Shown here piece by piece: positions 32,142 to 39,591 of a stretch of DNA of 47,712 nucleotides (positions within the stretch are counted from its first letter, which is position 1; each line of letters opens with the position of its first letter). A program made the translations under genes and the position numbers. The notes under the pieces were generated by a model. That model ran no database searches and had not been told where the DNA came from. It worked only from the letters and a program-made list of their open reading frames with translations. The DNA lies in NCBI GenBank assembly GCA_017617935.1, contig JAFZVF010000023.1:1-47712 (forward strand). Reading direction: 5' to 3'. This DNA is from Clostridiales bacterium (GTDB lineage Bacteria > Bacillota > Clostridia > Saccharofermentanales > Saccharofermentanaceae).

Positions 32142-33363
32142 CGAGACCCGCACCACGCGTGAAAGCCTTTTCTCCGAGATGTTGATGTCGCTCATAATCG
32201 CGCTGTCGATACAGTCATGCCTCATGATCATCAGGGGCTTCAACGAATACGTCACCATCACGACCTACCCCCAGCTGATCCCGCTGATCCTCCCCGTCAT
32301 CCACACGCTTATCCGCAGGAAATGGCCGAAACTGCTGACGTGCTTCATTTTGCACATCGTATCATCAGTATTGTTCTTCCTCGCACTCGTTTTCATCCCC
32401 GGCTCGGAATTCGGAAATGGCATATCAAACGTCTTCTATCTGGGAATAACCGTTTTCTTCTTTACGGTCTCATCCTACAGCTACCGCCTCAACCCGAAGA
32501 TCCGTCCGAGCGACACCCAGGTCGCCGCCATCCCCGCCTGCGTCTTCCCGATCACCGGCTTCTTCTATGCCATGATGAACCGCCCGGCCCTTCTCGAAAA
32601 CCTCATCAGCAACACGATCCTCTGTGCGGTGCTCTACCTCGTAATGCGCCAGGTCGCGGTATTTGACGAAAAGTACTATCACTCGATCCGCAACTCATCC
32701 CAGCCGCAGGTGCTCCTCAGAAAGCAGAACTACAGGACCGCCGCAGGCCTCGTCGGGATCTTCGTCCTTTCACTCCTCATCCTCAAGTTCATACCTGTGG
32801 AATCCCTTTCGAAGATCGTATTGGAAGGCCTGAAAGCCCTGCTGCGCTTTCTTATCCCTCTGATCTTCGCAATCCTCGATTTCATCGCATCGCTCATTAA
32901 GGACATCTCGGGCGAACAGGAACCCGCAGAGGAGGAAATGGAGCTGCCCGAAGAGCTCTTCAATGACGCGCCCTGGATCCGCGTAGTTTCGATAATCATC
33001 GCCATCATCATCCTGATCGGCCTCATTCTCCTCGTAATCAACACCATCAGGATCATCATCCAGAATGCGCCCAGATACGGCAAAGAAAAGAAGTCAACGA
33101 ACGACGGCATCGTCACCGACACCATCGAAAACATCAATCCCGACAAGAGGTCCTTATTCAGAAAGCGCCTGGATTTTGGAAAAGGCTACGAACGCCGCAT
33201 CAGAAAGCGGTTCTACGACAAGACCGTAAACGCAATGAAAAAGGGCCTCCCCGTCTCTTCGTCCTCAACCCCGGGCGAGATCGAGCGCGTTCTTTTGGAA
33301 AGCGGCGACAGCGACTTTTCCGCCCTCAGGCAGGAGTACGAAAAGGTCCGCTACGGCAAATAA
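32131..33363 (+). CDS. Membrane protein of the MoxR-DUF58 operon (DUF4129-like end)
   Basis: 410 residues with about six to seven membrane spans in the first 325, an acidic loop (GEQEPAEEEMELPEE) and a cytoplasmic C-terminus (YDKTVNAMKKGLPVSSSSTPGEIERVL) resembling DUF4129. In many operons of this kind the third gene is a transglutaminase-like protein with such an end; the transglutaminase core is missing here. GTG 32131 is the start: GGGAGGTG lies seven bases upstream, and the frame overlaps the DUF58 gene by 11 bases. Confidence 0.8.
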   Translation: MTNDETRTTRESLFSEMLMSLIIALSIQSCLMIIRGFNEYVTITTYPQLIPLILPVIHTLIRRKWPKLLTCFILHIVSSVLFFLALVFIPGSEFGNGISNVFYLGITVFFFTVSSYSYRLNPKIRPSDTQVAAIPACVFPITGFFYAMMNRPALLENLISNTILCAVLYLVMRQVAVFDEKYYHSIRNSSQPQVLLRKQNYRTAAGLVGIFVLSLLILKFIPVESLSKIVLEGLKALLRFLIPLIFAILDFIASLIKDISGEQEPAEEEMELPEELFNDAPWIRVVSIIIAIIILIGLILLVINTIRIIIQNAPRYGKEKKSTNDGIVTDTIENINPDKRSLFRKRLDFGKGYERRIRKRFYDKTVNAMKKGLPVSSSSTPGEIERVLLESGDSDFSALRQEYEKVRYGK

Positions 33364-33479
33364 ACAGTCCGAATAGTCCGCTGACTTTTGCACTAAAACG
33401 GCGCGCCAACATCCTTTTATCAGACTAAAATTTCGGCTATAATTTTCGTTGGAAAAATAAAATATTGGAGGTCCACGGT

Positions 33480-34673
33480 ATGGCAGAAAGACGGGTTGGA
33501 ACAGTTTCAAGAGGCATCAGGTGCCCCATCATCCGCAAGGGCGACGACCTGGCAAAGATCGTAACGGATTCGGTCCTTGAAGCGGCTGAAGCGGAAGGTT
33601 TCGCGATGAGGGACAGAGACGTCATCGCCATCACGGAATCAGTCGTCGCAAGATCGCAGGGCAACTACTGCACCGTTGACGACATCGCAGCTGACGTAAA
33701 GGCAAAAACGGGCGGCGGCACGGTCGGAGTCATCTTCCCCATCCTGTCGCGCAACAGGTTCGCGATCTGCCTCCGCGGCATCGCAAAGGGCTGTGAAAAG
33801 ATCGTCCTCATGCTCTCCTACCCCTCCGACGAAGTCGGCAACTGCCTTGTCAGCCTCGACAAGATCGACGCGGCAGGCATCAACCCCTATAGCGACGTCC
33901 TCTCCCTTGAGAAGTACAGGGAGCTCTTCGGCGAAAACAAGCACGAGTTCACGGGCGTTGACTACGTCGCATACTACGGTGACCTTATCAAGGCCTGCGG
34001 CTGCGAGTGCGAGATCGTTTTCGCAAACCAGGCAAAGGCAATCCTCGATTACACAAAGACGGTCATCAACTGCGACATCCACACCAGGGCAAGGACCAAG
34101 AGGATCCTCCTCGCATCAGGCGCAGAGAAAGTCGTCAGCCTCGACGAGATAATGAACGCGCCCGTTAACGGCAGCGGCTGCAACGAGACCTACGGTCTCC
34201 TCGGTTCCAACAAGGCGACCGAAGACCAGGTCAAGCTCTTCCCCAGAGACTGCAAGGACTTGGTCCTCACAATCCAGAAAAACGTTCTCGACAGAACAGG
34301 CAAGTGCGTTGAAGTCATGGTCTACGGCGACGGCGCCTTCAAGGATCCCCAGGGCAAGATCTGGGAACTCGCAGACCCGGTCGTCTCCCCCGCCTTCACC
34401 GACGGCCTCATCGGCACACCCAACGAGCTCAAGCTCAAGTACCTCGCTGACAACGATTTTGCAGAACTCTCAGGCGAAGCGCTCAAGAACGCGATCTCCG
34501 AGAGCATCAAGGCCAAGGACGCCAACCTCGTCGGCAAGATGGCGAGCGAAGGTACGACCCCGAGGCAGCTCACCGACCTCATCGGCTCGCTCTGCGACCT
34601 GACCTCCGGCTCCGGCGACAAGGGCACCCCTGTCGTCCTCGTTCAGGGCTATTTCGACAACTACACGAACTGA
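33480..34673 (+). CDS. CofE-like (F420-0:glutamate ligase family) protein
   Basis: 397 residues. The N-terminal 250 residues carry the CofE fold and motifs (RCPIIRKGDDLAKIV, RDRDVIAITESVVARSQGN, SRNRFAICLRGIAKG, NPYSD); the rest is an extension found in clostridial members. CofE adds glutamates to coenzyme F420 with GTP and metal. No other F420 gene is in the window, and such Clostridia are not known to make F420. The real substrate may be another carboxylate, a common situation for these homologues. ATG 33480 follows TTGGAGGT. A TATAAT lies near 33439. Confidence 0.8.
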   Translation: MAERRVGTVSRGIRCPIIRKGDDLAKIVTDSVLEAAEAEGFAMRDRDVIAITESVVARSQGNYCTVDDIAADVKAKTGGGTVGVIFPILSRNRFAICLRGIAKGCEKIVLMLSYPSDEVGNCLVSLDKIDAAGINPYSDVLSLEKYRELFGENKHEFTGVDYVAYYGDLIKACGCECEIVFANQAKAILDYTKTVINCDIHTRARTKRILLASGAEKVVSLDEIMNAPVNGSGCNETYGLLGSNKATEDQVKLFPRDCKDLVLTIQKNVLDRTGKCVEVMVYGDGAFKDPQGKIWELADPVVSPAFTDGLIGTPNELKLKYLADNDFAELSGEALKNAISESIKAKDANLVGKMASEGTTPRQLTDLIGSLCDLTSGSGDKGTPVVLVQGYFDNYTN

Positions 34674-34687
34674 TGGTTAAATGCATC

Positions 34688-34722
34688 AAAGGCCTGATTC
34701 CCGCGGGAGTCAGGCCTTTTTG
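34688..34722 (+). terminator. Terminator of the CofE-like gene
   Basis: AAAGGCCTGATTCCC and GGGAGTCAGGCCTTT form a long stem (one G-T pair) followed by TTTTTG, 15 bp after the stop codon. A second copy of this terminator ends the islet at 37646-37691. Confidence 0.9.
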
Positions 34723-34736
34723 TTTGGGTTTGTTTT
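34691..34736 (+). repeat. 46-bp direct repeat flanking the islet, left copy
   Basis: Identical to 37646-37691 except for one base (C to T in the hairpin loop side). It comprises the terminator stem and the following GTTTGGGTTTGTTTT. Left copy lies at the natural position behind the CofE-like gene. Confidence 0.85.
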
Positions 34737-34761
34737 TTGTCTGCAAAGGAACTTACAAATC

Positions 34762-35223
34762 CTACTGAGCTATATACGAGTTGATAATATCTTTACTGCT
34801 TTCACCACTATATATAACCATACCGTCTTTATTGACTATCGCTTGCGTCATTTGCAAATCAGGGTGTTTGATATAAAGATCCTCTCCCTTAATTCGCTCC
34901 TCGGTAATCTTATCCCAAGTAATATCATCAAACACAATATACTGTTCTGAATCAGTAGTATCTTTCATCGCAGTTTCAGATGGTTTGAATTTATCAGTTA
35001 CTTGCCAGGTTACTGGGTTCAACATGATCAAAGAACCACAGGATTTGCACTTCCATGCGTAGCAATAATCTTCCGTACCATCAAGAAGATATCGACTAAT
35101 AAACATACCGGTCTTTATGAGTCGGTTCCACTCAGTCAATTTAATAAAAAGTATCTGTGTGCCATCTGCTTCGTCGTGATAGTGAATGCCATTTCCGCAT
35201 ATTCCACATTCTAAAGATGCCAT
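34762..35223 (-). CDS. Zinc-ribbon protein, candidate immunity partner
   Basis: 153 residues. Two CxxC pairs (C6/C9 in ECGICGNG and C59/C62 in CKSCGS) should bind one zinc; the rest is unassigned and rich in aromatic and acidic residues. It starts 10 bases after the toxin-like gene ends, with an AGGAGG ribosome site, and is the last gene of the islet operon. A small acidic protein encoded directly behind a nuclease-like toxin often neutralises it; that role is inference from position. I do not recognise a named family. Confidence 0.6.
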   Translation of the reverse strand: MASLECGICGNGIHYHDEADGTQILFIKLTEWNRLIKTGMFISRYLLDGTEDYCYAWKCKSCGSLIMLNPVTWQVTDKFKPSETAMKDTTDSEQYIVFDDITWDKITEERIKGEDLYIKHPDLQMTQAIVNKDGMVIYSGESSKDIINSYIAQ

Positions 35224-35233
35224 ATTTCACCTC

Positions 35234-35695
35234 CTAATAAATTCTAACAATATCGTTGCCAAACCACACTTCAAGTTTTCCCGTCACTTTACCCTTATGC
35301 AAAGCACTGTTATAAGCTTGCGTAATAACATTAATGACATCTGATCTCGAAATGCTTGGATCATGTTTGGATAATATAACTACTTTTCCTTCACGATGTG
35401 TTTCAGAAGGATATCGATCATTATCCGCCACGATTTGTCTGAAACCATGAATGATTCTTCCTTCAACTGTATCTGGATTCATCGATTCTATGCCCTTCAC
35501 TTCAACATGTACACCTTCAACGGATAGATCAGCTTGAAGTCTATCATTCCTTTTTTTGAGAAATGCAACATAGTTGCCCTCTTGAATATATTTTTCAGCC
35601 ACTTTAATTGCGTCAGAATCTTTAACTTTATGCCCTCCTGTATCATAGTAACATTTTTCTTTTATTCTTCCGCTTGATCCGCCATATCCGCCCAT
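35234..35695 (-). CDS. Candidate PD-(D/E)XK nuclease toxin (CdiA-CT-like)
   Basis: 153 residues. A glycine-rich start, MGGYGGSSGR, resembles small phage proteins; then a helix-rich part (residues 24-50) and the core RLQADLSVEGVHVEVKG with D56 and E65-x-K67, the DxnExK pattern of PD-(D/E)XK nucleases and of CdiA C-terminal tRNase toxins. A second part ends VWFGNDIVRIY. No secretion signal, so it is an orphan toxin domain, not part of a larger CdiA. ATG 35695 shares its A with the TAA of the DUF4417 gene (TAATG), and AAAGGAGGTG lies just upstream; the longer frame to 35719 is inside that gene. DNA or tRNA cleavage is inferred. Confidence 0.55.
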   Translation of the reverse strand: MGGYGGSSGRIKEKCYYDTGGHKVKDSDAIKVAEKYIQEGNYVAFLKKRNDRLQADLSVEGVHVEVKGIESMNPDTVEGRIIHGFRQIVADNDRYPSETHREGKVVILSKHDPSISRSDVINVITQAYNSALHKGKVTGKLEVWFGNDIVRIY

Positions 35696-36381
35696 TAGGC
35701 GCACCTCCTTTCGTTCCATTGCTCGCTAAAACTTGGTATTCTTACTATTTTCAAACCGGGATATTTGTCATAAATCCATCTATCTACTTCCCCACAGATA
35801 ATTAACGCCGTTGGCTTCTTTTGAAATATCAATGCATTCACTCCCCCTATAAATAGTCGCCTTGCTTCAGGATCATTTCTTACACCATTTGTAGTAATCG
35901 CCAAAGAAGATCTTGTTGGAAGACCATCAAAACACCATTCCCATGTTTCCGGTCCCCCAAAACCAGCAGTAGGAATCGTTTCAAAACCTTTGATTTGTTG
36001 CATAGCATAGGCTACGGCACGGTTCTTTCTGCAGTTCCATATTTGGTGTTCAGTGCTATAGTTCCTATACATACTAAAGTCAGAAGACGCCATAGCTTTT
36101 GTTCTCTGCATGAATGGTATGTATTTATCGAAATTACGGTAAAGCCTGCAAAATTGGTAATCATCAACAAAGCAGTGACAAAAGGCGTCATTGCCTGTGT
36201 AAGACATCAAAGCATTAAACGGTATGACAGTTTCTGTCGTTGGAACATAATTCGTTCTGGCTAATTGCGCAAAATGATATCGTCCAACAAAATCTGCCCC
36301 TTCTGTAAGCAATAAATGAAACAGATCATATTGAAATGCTTCGTTCCTGCTTTTTGAAAGTTTTTCAATATAGTGATTCAT
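35695..36381 (-). CDS. DUF4417 protein
   Basis: 228 residues. Motifs RTKAMASSDFSMYRNYSTEHQIWNCRKNRAVAYAMQQ, FETIPTAGFGGPETWEWCFDGLPTRSSLAITTNG and RLFIGGVNALIFQKKPTALIICGE, given here by their key stretches, match DUF4417, a family of phages and mobile elements with no established role. ATG 36381 has GGAGG nine bases before it. The frame is open for 186 bp more upstream, but without a ribosome site. Its stop overlaps the toxin-like gene, so the two are translationally coupled. Confidence 0.75.
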   Translation of the reverse strand: MNHYIEKLSKSRNEAFQYDLFHLLLTEGADFVGRYHFAQLARTNYVPTTETVIPFNALMSYTGNDAFCHCFVDDYQFCRLYRNFDKYIPFMQRTKAMASSDFSMYRNYSTEHQIWNCRKNRAVAYAMQQIKGFETIPTAGFGGPETWEWCFDGLPTRSSLAITTNGVRNDPEARRLFIGGVNALIFQKKPTALIICGEVDRWIYDKYPGLKIVRIPSFSEQWNERRCA

Positions 36382-36652
36382 TTCGGAGTGCCTCCATATG
36401 AATAAGTACAACAAGACAATTAAGTGTATTTTGTCTTGAGGTTTATCTATAGAAACGCCATGTGGCACTTCTATAGACAACAGACATTCAGCAGGACATA
36501 TTTTCATCCCCTGCTTGAAGAAGATTCCGAAAACTGCTATATTGAAGTTCCAACCAACGAATAGCAATATTCGGAAAACATCGCGGCGATTAATATATAA
36601 TCAATGCGATGTTTATTTTTTTCTTTTTACACTCATACGCATCCCTCCTTTA
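36382..36652. other. Islet intergenic region with hairpins and a 7-codon frame
   Basis: Holds a perfect TCTATAGAA/TTCTATAGA dyad (about 36447-36478) and a CAAGACA/TGTCTTG hairpin upstream of DUF4417, possible operators of a separate promoter. An AAACATCGC/GCGATGTTT stem (about 36578-36617) with a strong T-run on the plus strand follows. Next to the ImmA stop, AAAGGAGG precedes ATG AGT GTA AAA AGA AAA AAA TAA (minus strand), a possible seven-residue peptide MSVKRKK; I cannot tell whether it is real. Confidence 0.4.
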
Positions 36653-37177
36653 TCAGTATTTTTTTCGATATTCAGCTTGAGCATCAGAAACTCCGTATTT
36701 TGTAACAAGCTCTTCAAAAGAAAGCCCCATCGTTTCGTCATATGGCAGCATTACTTCACCACAGAGAGCTTTCGCTTGCCATTCAACACTTAGATAGGGC
36801 GGTATAGTTCTATTTTTAAGACTTCTAGTAAATATCGGCGTGAACCCTGCCTTGAACAAAAACGCATGGCAGAGTTCATGCACAATAATATCACGATATG
36901 CACCTATGTTTTTTTCATAGGCTCCATCATAAATATTCTGTCGTATCTTAATTGTAAAAGTTCCATCATCATTAATCTCACACCTGGCGGGCTCCGTTGG
37001 CGAAAGATCATTATCGTCAACCACCTCAAAATTTGATCCCGGAAATACAGTTCCAAATTTCTCAAGCGCTGCTAAAACCGGGAATGGCCCATTAGGTGGT
37101 ACATCAAATAGTTTTCTGAAAAAAGTTGAAAGTATCCTCAACTCTTTTCGACTTGTTGGTTTTGTTAGATAGTCCAT
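36653..37177 (-). CDS. immA: ImmA/IrrE-type metallopeptidase
   Basis: 174 residues. The zinc motif HELCH (100-104) and the downstream VEWQAKALCGEVMLP with E132 are the COG2856/ImmA signature. ImmA proteins cleave a partner XRE repressor after a damage or quorum signal and so induce a mobile element. The gene starts within the stop codon of the XRE gene (TAATG, one shared base), as in ImmR-ImmA pairs of ICEBs1-like elements. ATG 37177. Confidence 0.85.
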   Translation of the reverse strand: MDYLTKPTSRKELRILSTFFRKLFDVPPNGPFPVLAALEKFGTVFPGSNFEVVDDNDLSPTEPARCEINDDGTFTIKIRQNIYDGAYEKNIGAYRDIIVHELCHAFLFKAGFTPIFTRSLKNRTIPPYLSVEWQAKALCGEVMLPYDETMGLSFEELVTKYGVSDAQAEYRKKY

Positions 37178-37539
37178 TAGTTCTTGTTCCTCTCTAATAT
37201 TTTCATAATTTCTATAGCTGTATCTTCATCCATATCATCAAAAGATCTACCAAAAGTTAGAGCTACAGCCCGCTTTCCTTCTGTTACACCTGAAAGATTT
37301 ATCTTCACCTGAGTTTTCGATTCTTCTATAGCCTGAACAAGTTGTTCTTTTTCTTTCTTATTCAATCCATATTCATCAACAAGAATACCTACCCAGGACT
37401 CCGGAACGTTCTTCTTTCCATTTTCAACAGCCGATAAAAAAGGTGTTTTAACTTTTAGTCTCTTAGCCATGTCTCCCATAACTTCATGTTTTTTTACTCG
37501 TAGCAGTCTTACAAATTCTCCAAATTTTGTATAACCCAT
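37177..37539 (-). CDS. XRE-family repressor (ImmR-like)
   Basis: 120 residues. A lambda-repressor-like helix-turn-helix lies at about residues 5-62 (FGEFVRLLRVKKHEVMGDMA, then KTPFLSAVENGKK). The C-terminal part is charged and would be the site of ImmA cleavage or interaction. ATG 37539 is chosen: GGAGG lies six bases upstream; the longer open frame to 37803 crosses the promoter and the repeat. Its promoter has a perfect -35. It probably represses its own operon and perhaps the DUF4417 operon. Confidence 0.85.
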   Translation of the reverse strand: MGYTKFGEFVRLLRVKKHEVMGDMAKRLKVKTPFLSAVENGKKNVPESWVGILVDEYGLNKKEKEQLVQAIEESKTQVKINLSGVTEGKRAVALTFGRSFDDMDEDTAIEIMKILERNKN

Positions 37540-37585
37540 ACTTGACCTCCAACACACTTTGGTTTTAATCTCCGATTGCATAATT

Positions 37586-37614
37586 ATATTAATCTCTTTT
37601 TGGTTAACTGTCAA
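37586..37614 (-). promoter_or_regulatory. Promoter of the XRE-ImmA operon
   Basis: On the minus strand TTGACA (37609-37614), 17 bp, TAATAT (37586-37591). A GTTAAC palindrome (37604-37609) touches the -35 and may be a repressor half-site. Confidence 0.75.
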
Positions 37615-37645
37615 CTTGTTATTTAAATATGCTAATTGCCTTTTT

Positions 37646-37691
37646 GGCCTGATTCCTGCGGGAGTCAGGCCTTTTTGTTTGGGTTTGTTTT
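37646..37691 (+). repeat. 46-bp direct repeat flanking the islet, right copy
   Basis: Same terminator sequence as 34691-34736 with one base changed. No gene ends here on the plus strand, so this copy is best read as the far border of an insertion. Confidence 0.85.
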
Positions 37692-37760
37692 GGGCGGGAG
37701 CCAACCGGCCCATGTTTCTTAACAGGTTTTCGCCAAAACAAATGGAACATGCATTTCCCC

Positions 37761-37874
37761 GTTCACGAAAAGGGACACGAAAATGATTGATTTCGTGTCC
37801 CAAAACGTGAATCAGATGCGATATTCACAAATCGGGACACGGATTTGGCAAAAAACGTGTCCCTTGTCGTGAAC
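37761..37874. repeat. Repeat element B: two tandem 52-bp hairpins
   Basis: Unit one (37761-37812) runs GTTCACG...CGTGAAT with inner arms GGGACACG (37772-37779) and CGTGTCCC (37794-37801). Unit two (37823-37874) runs ATTCAC...CGTGAAC with inner arms GGGACACG (37834-37841) and CGTGTCCC (37856-37863). The period is 62 bp. A remnant arm lies at 13113-13131. As in element A, the four arms alternate in direction and could pair either neighbour-to-neighbour or outer-to-outer. Confidence 0.8.
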
Positions 37875-37893
37875 CATAGCTGCCGCACTCGAC

Positions 37894-38010
37894 GTGTACC
37901 TAAAAGTGTCACAAAATCCGCAAAAATCAGCACACACATAAGCAAACCGAGGCTGATTTGCCAAAAAGTGTACCTAAAAACGGGAAAAATCGTGACACTT
38001 TTAGTGACAC
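37894..38010. repeat. Dispersed repeat element A, copy 3 (inverted)
   Basis: About 117 bp, the same element as at 12971 and 23363 but in the opposite orientation. Its outer flank (GCCGCACTCGAC) is shared with copy 2; its other flank (CCACGACCGCAGCC) resembles the left flank of copy 1. Confidence 0.8.
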
Positions 38011-38084
38011 CCACGACCGCAGCCTGAATCCGTGTAGTGATACAATTGGCGTTGGCAAAAAAAAGAAGTATATCCGGAGGGCAT

Positions 38085-38549
38085 ATGGCTGCTGATATAA
38101 AGTTTTCGGTGAACAGCGCGATCAACGATCAATCCCTGATCCCCGCTACGATAAGTGAAGAACTGGAACAAAAGTTTCTCAGGAAGGCCAAGGCCTCTTC
38201 GATAAAACTGATCCCCACATCGTTTCTCGTGGCGGCGGTAATAATCGTCATAGTGTTTTTGCTCGTATATTTCCTACACTTCCTGGTTGTAAGCACTCTT
38301 GGTTTCTTGTGCGTGATCTACCCGATATATTCGATCTTCGATGCTATCGCGACGTCAAAAGCGATAAAAAACCACGACTATGCTTTCTATTATGGTGAGA
38401 TAACCGGCAAGACGGACAATAACAACTATATAGTCAAAGGTCTTGAAGAGCATAAGATAAGCGTCCTGTTCGGTCAAAAGGAATACAATGCGGGCGACCG
38501 GGTCATCGTCGCAAGAGTCAAGGATGACCTGAGCCTGATCTCGGAATAA
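38085..38549 (+). CDS. Small two-span membrane protein
   Basis: 154 residues: a soluble N-terminus (1-42), two membrane spans close together (about 43-90) and a C-terminal domain of about 60 residues (YYGEITGKTDNNNYIVKGLEEH...) that looks like a small beta-barrel. No family recognised. ATG 38085 follows GGAGG with six bases between; the frame upstream to 38037 lacks a site. It converges on the next gene. Confidence 0.7.
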   Translation: MAADIKFSVNSAINDQSLIPATISEELEQKFLRKAKASSIKLIPTSFLVAAVIIVIVFLLVYFLHFLVVSTLGFLCVIYPIYSIFDAIATSKAIKNHDYAFYYGEITGKTDNNNYIVKGLEEHKISVLFGQKEYNAGDRVIVARVKDDLSLISE

Positions 38550-38589
38550 TGACTTTTTTATAGGCCCGTTCCCATAAAAGGAGCCAGGC

Positions 38590-39480
38590 TCACGCGATAC
38601 TCTTTTTCAAAAACTCGGTCGTCCCCTTGATCAGCTCGTCCCAGCCCTTGGGCTGGAAATTATGGTTGGCGCCTTGGATGCGGACCAGTTCGGCTGACGG
38701 GTACAGTTTGGCGGCACGGTCAAAGTACTCGGGAGAAGTGGTACCCATCGCACTTTGCGTCGTGCCCAGGAAGATGACCACATTGCCTTTGAATGCCGCC
38801 ATGTAATCGTATATGTCAAAAGAATAAAGGTCATCAATAAAACCCTTGCTGTAAACGGAAGCGGGAACGGCCGAAAGATCAGGATAGTCCTTTTTGATCT
38901 GATCTTTCAGCGCATAAGCGGGCTCGACCAGCACCATGCCTTTTATCTCATCCGGGAACTTGCAGCCGACGTACGATGCGACCAGGCCACCTAAACTGTG
39001 ACCCCACAGGAACACTTTGGTGCCGTCAATGTAAGACAAAGTGCGTACGCCTCCGATCACGGCCTTGAGGTCTTCCACTTCCTTGAGGACCGTCAGTTCG
39101 TCAAGGTGCGACACCCCTGCAAAGTTGAATAATACGGCCGCCACGCTGTTGTCGCTCTGCTCTTTTGCGATGTCTGCGAGATAGCGATAATCGGCGCCAA
39201 GACCGCCAGCGAAAAACACAACGGGGAACGGTCCGTCACCCTCAGGCAGATATATTACCCCGGACAGCTCAAAGCCGTCCCTCTTAACGGAAAACTTTTT
39301 CTTGTTCTTATTCTCAGCGTCATCGGTCACCTTGATCTCACGCGCAGCAATCGTTTTCTCTTCCTGAATAGTCGTCTCAACGGCAGTAGTCCCGCTCGTT
39401 GCAACAGGCTCTGGCTTAGCAGCACACGCAGCCGTAAAAACAAAACCAACAACAAGCACTATAGACATCAGTTTTTTCAT
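38590..39480 (-). CDS. Lipoprotein alpha/beta hydrolase
   Basis: 296 residues. A type II signal peptide ends in the lipobox FTAAC (cysteine at residue 19). A short linker and an alpha/beta hydrolase domain with GHSLGG (nucleophile S162 in FLWGHSLGGLVASY) follow, with the histidine near ANHNF close to the C-terminus. A surface-bound esterase or acyl hydrolase; the DLKAVIGGV helix and small lid resemble dienelactone-hydrolase-like proteins. ATG 39480 follows AAAGGGAA. The promoter on the minus strand has TATAAT at 39514-39519. It is divergent from the second two-component system, sharing about 110 bp. Confidence 0.85.
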   Translation of the reverse strand: MKKLMSIVLVVGFVFTAACAAKPEPVATSGTTAVETTIQEEKTIAAREIKVTDDAENKNKKKFSVKRDGFELSGVIYLPEGDGPFPVVFFAGGLGADYRYLADIAKEQSDNSVAAVLFNFAGVSHLDELTVLKEVEDLKAVIGGVRTLSYIDGTKVFLWGHSLGGLVASYVGCKFPDEIKGMVLVEPAYALKDQIKKDYPDLSAVPASVYSKGFIDDLYSFDIYDYMAAFKGNVVIFLGTTQSAMGTTSPEYFDRAAKLYPSAELVRIQGANHNFQPKGWDELIKGTTEFLKKSIA

Positions 39481-39591
39481 GGCGTTCCCTTTCGTTCGAT
39501 GAAGTTCATTTTCATTATACGCAAATACATTTCCCCGTGACATACTCACGACACACCGATAAGATATGATGTATGCATGGAGGAACGCGTA

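Larger units (their letters stand above)
34737..37691. mobile_element. AT-rich genomic islet inserted at a terminator
   Basis: About 2.9 kb, visibly more AT-rich than the genes on both sides, with all its genes on the minus strand, against the rightward genes around it. It is bounded by two copies of the same 46-bp terminator sequence. Contents, in order of transcription: XRE regulator, ImmA-like protease, a 7-codon frame, DUF4417 protein, PD-(D/E)XK toxin-like protein, zinc-ribbon protein. No integrase, relaxase or transposase is present, so it is either non-autonomous or was brought in by homologous recombination between terminators. The XRE-ImmA pair and DUF4417 are typical of prophages and integrative elements. 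Confidence 0.7.
37692..38084. other. Intergenic region with elements B and A
   Basis: After the islet border come about 70 bp without features, element B (37761-37874) and element A in inverted orientation (37894-38010). The leader of the 38085 gene follows. No further gene is supported. Confidence 0.65.

Noticed and set aside
36382-36567. A longer N-terminus for the DUF4417 protein
   Set aside because: The frame is open upstream, but GGAGG is perfectly placed for ATG 36381 and the upstream part holds dyads instead of family sequence.
34691-37691. An integrase-made insertion with a tRNA attachment site
   Set aside because: The repeat at the ends is a protein-gene terminator; no tRNA, integrase or transposase gene is visible in the islet.
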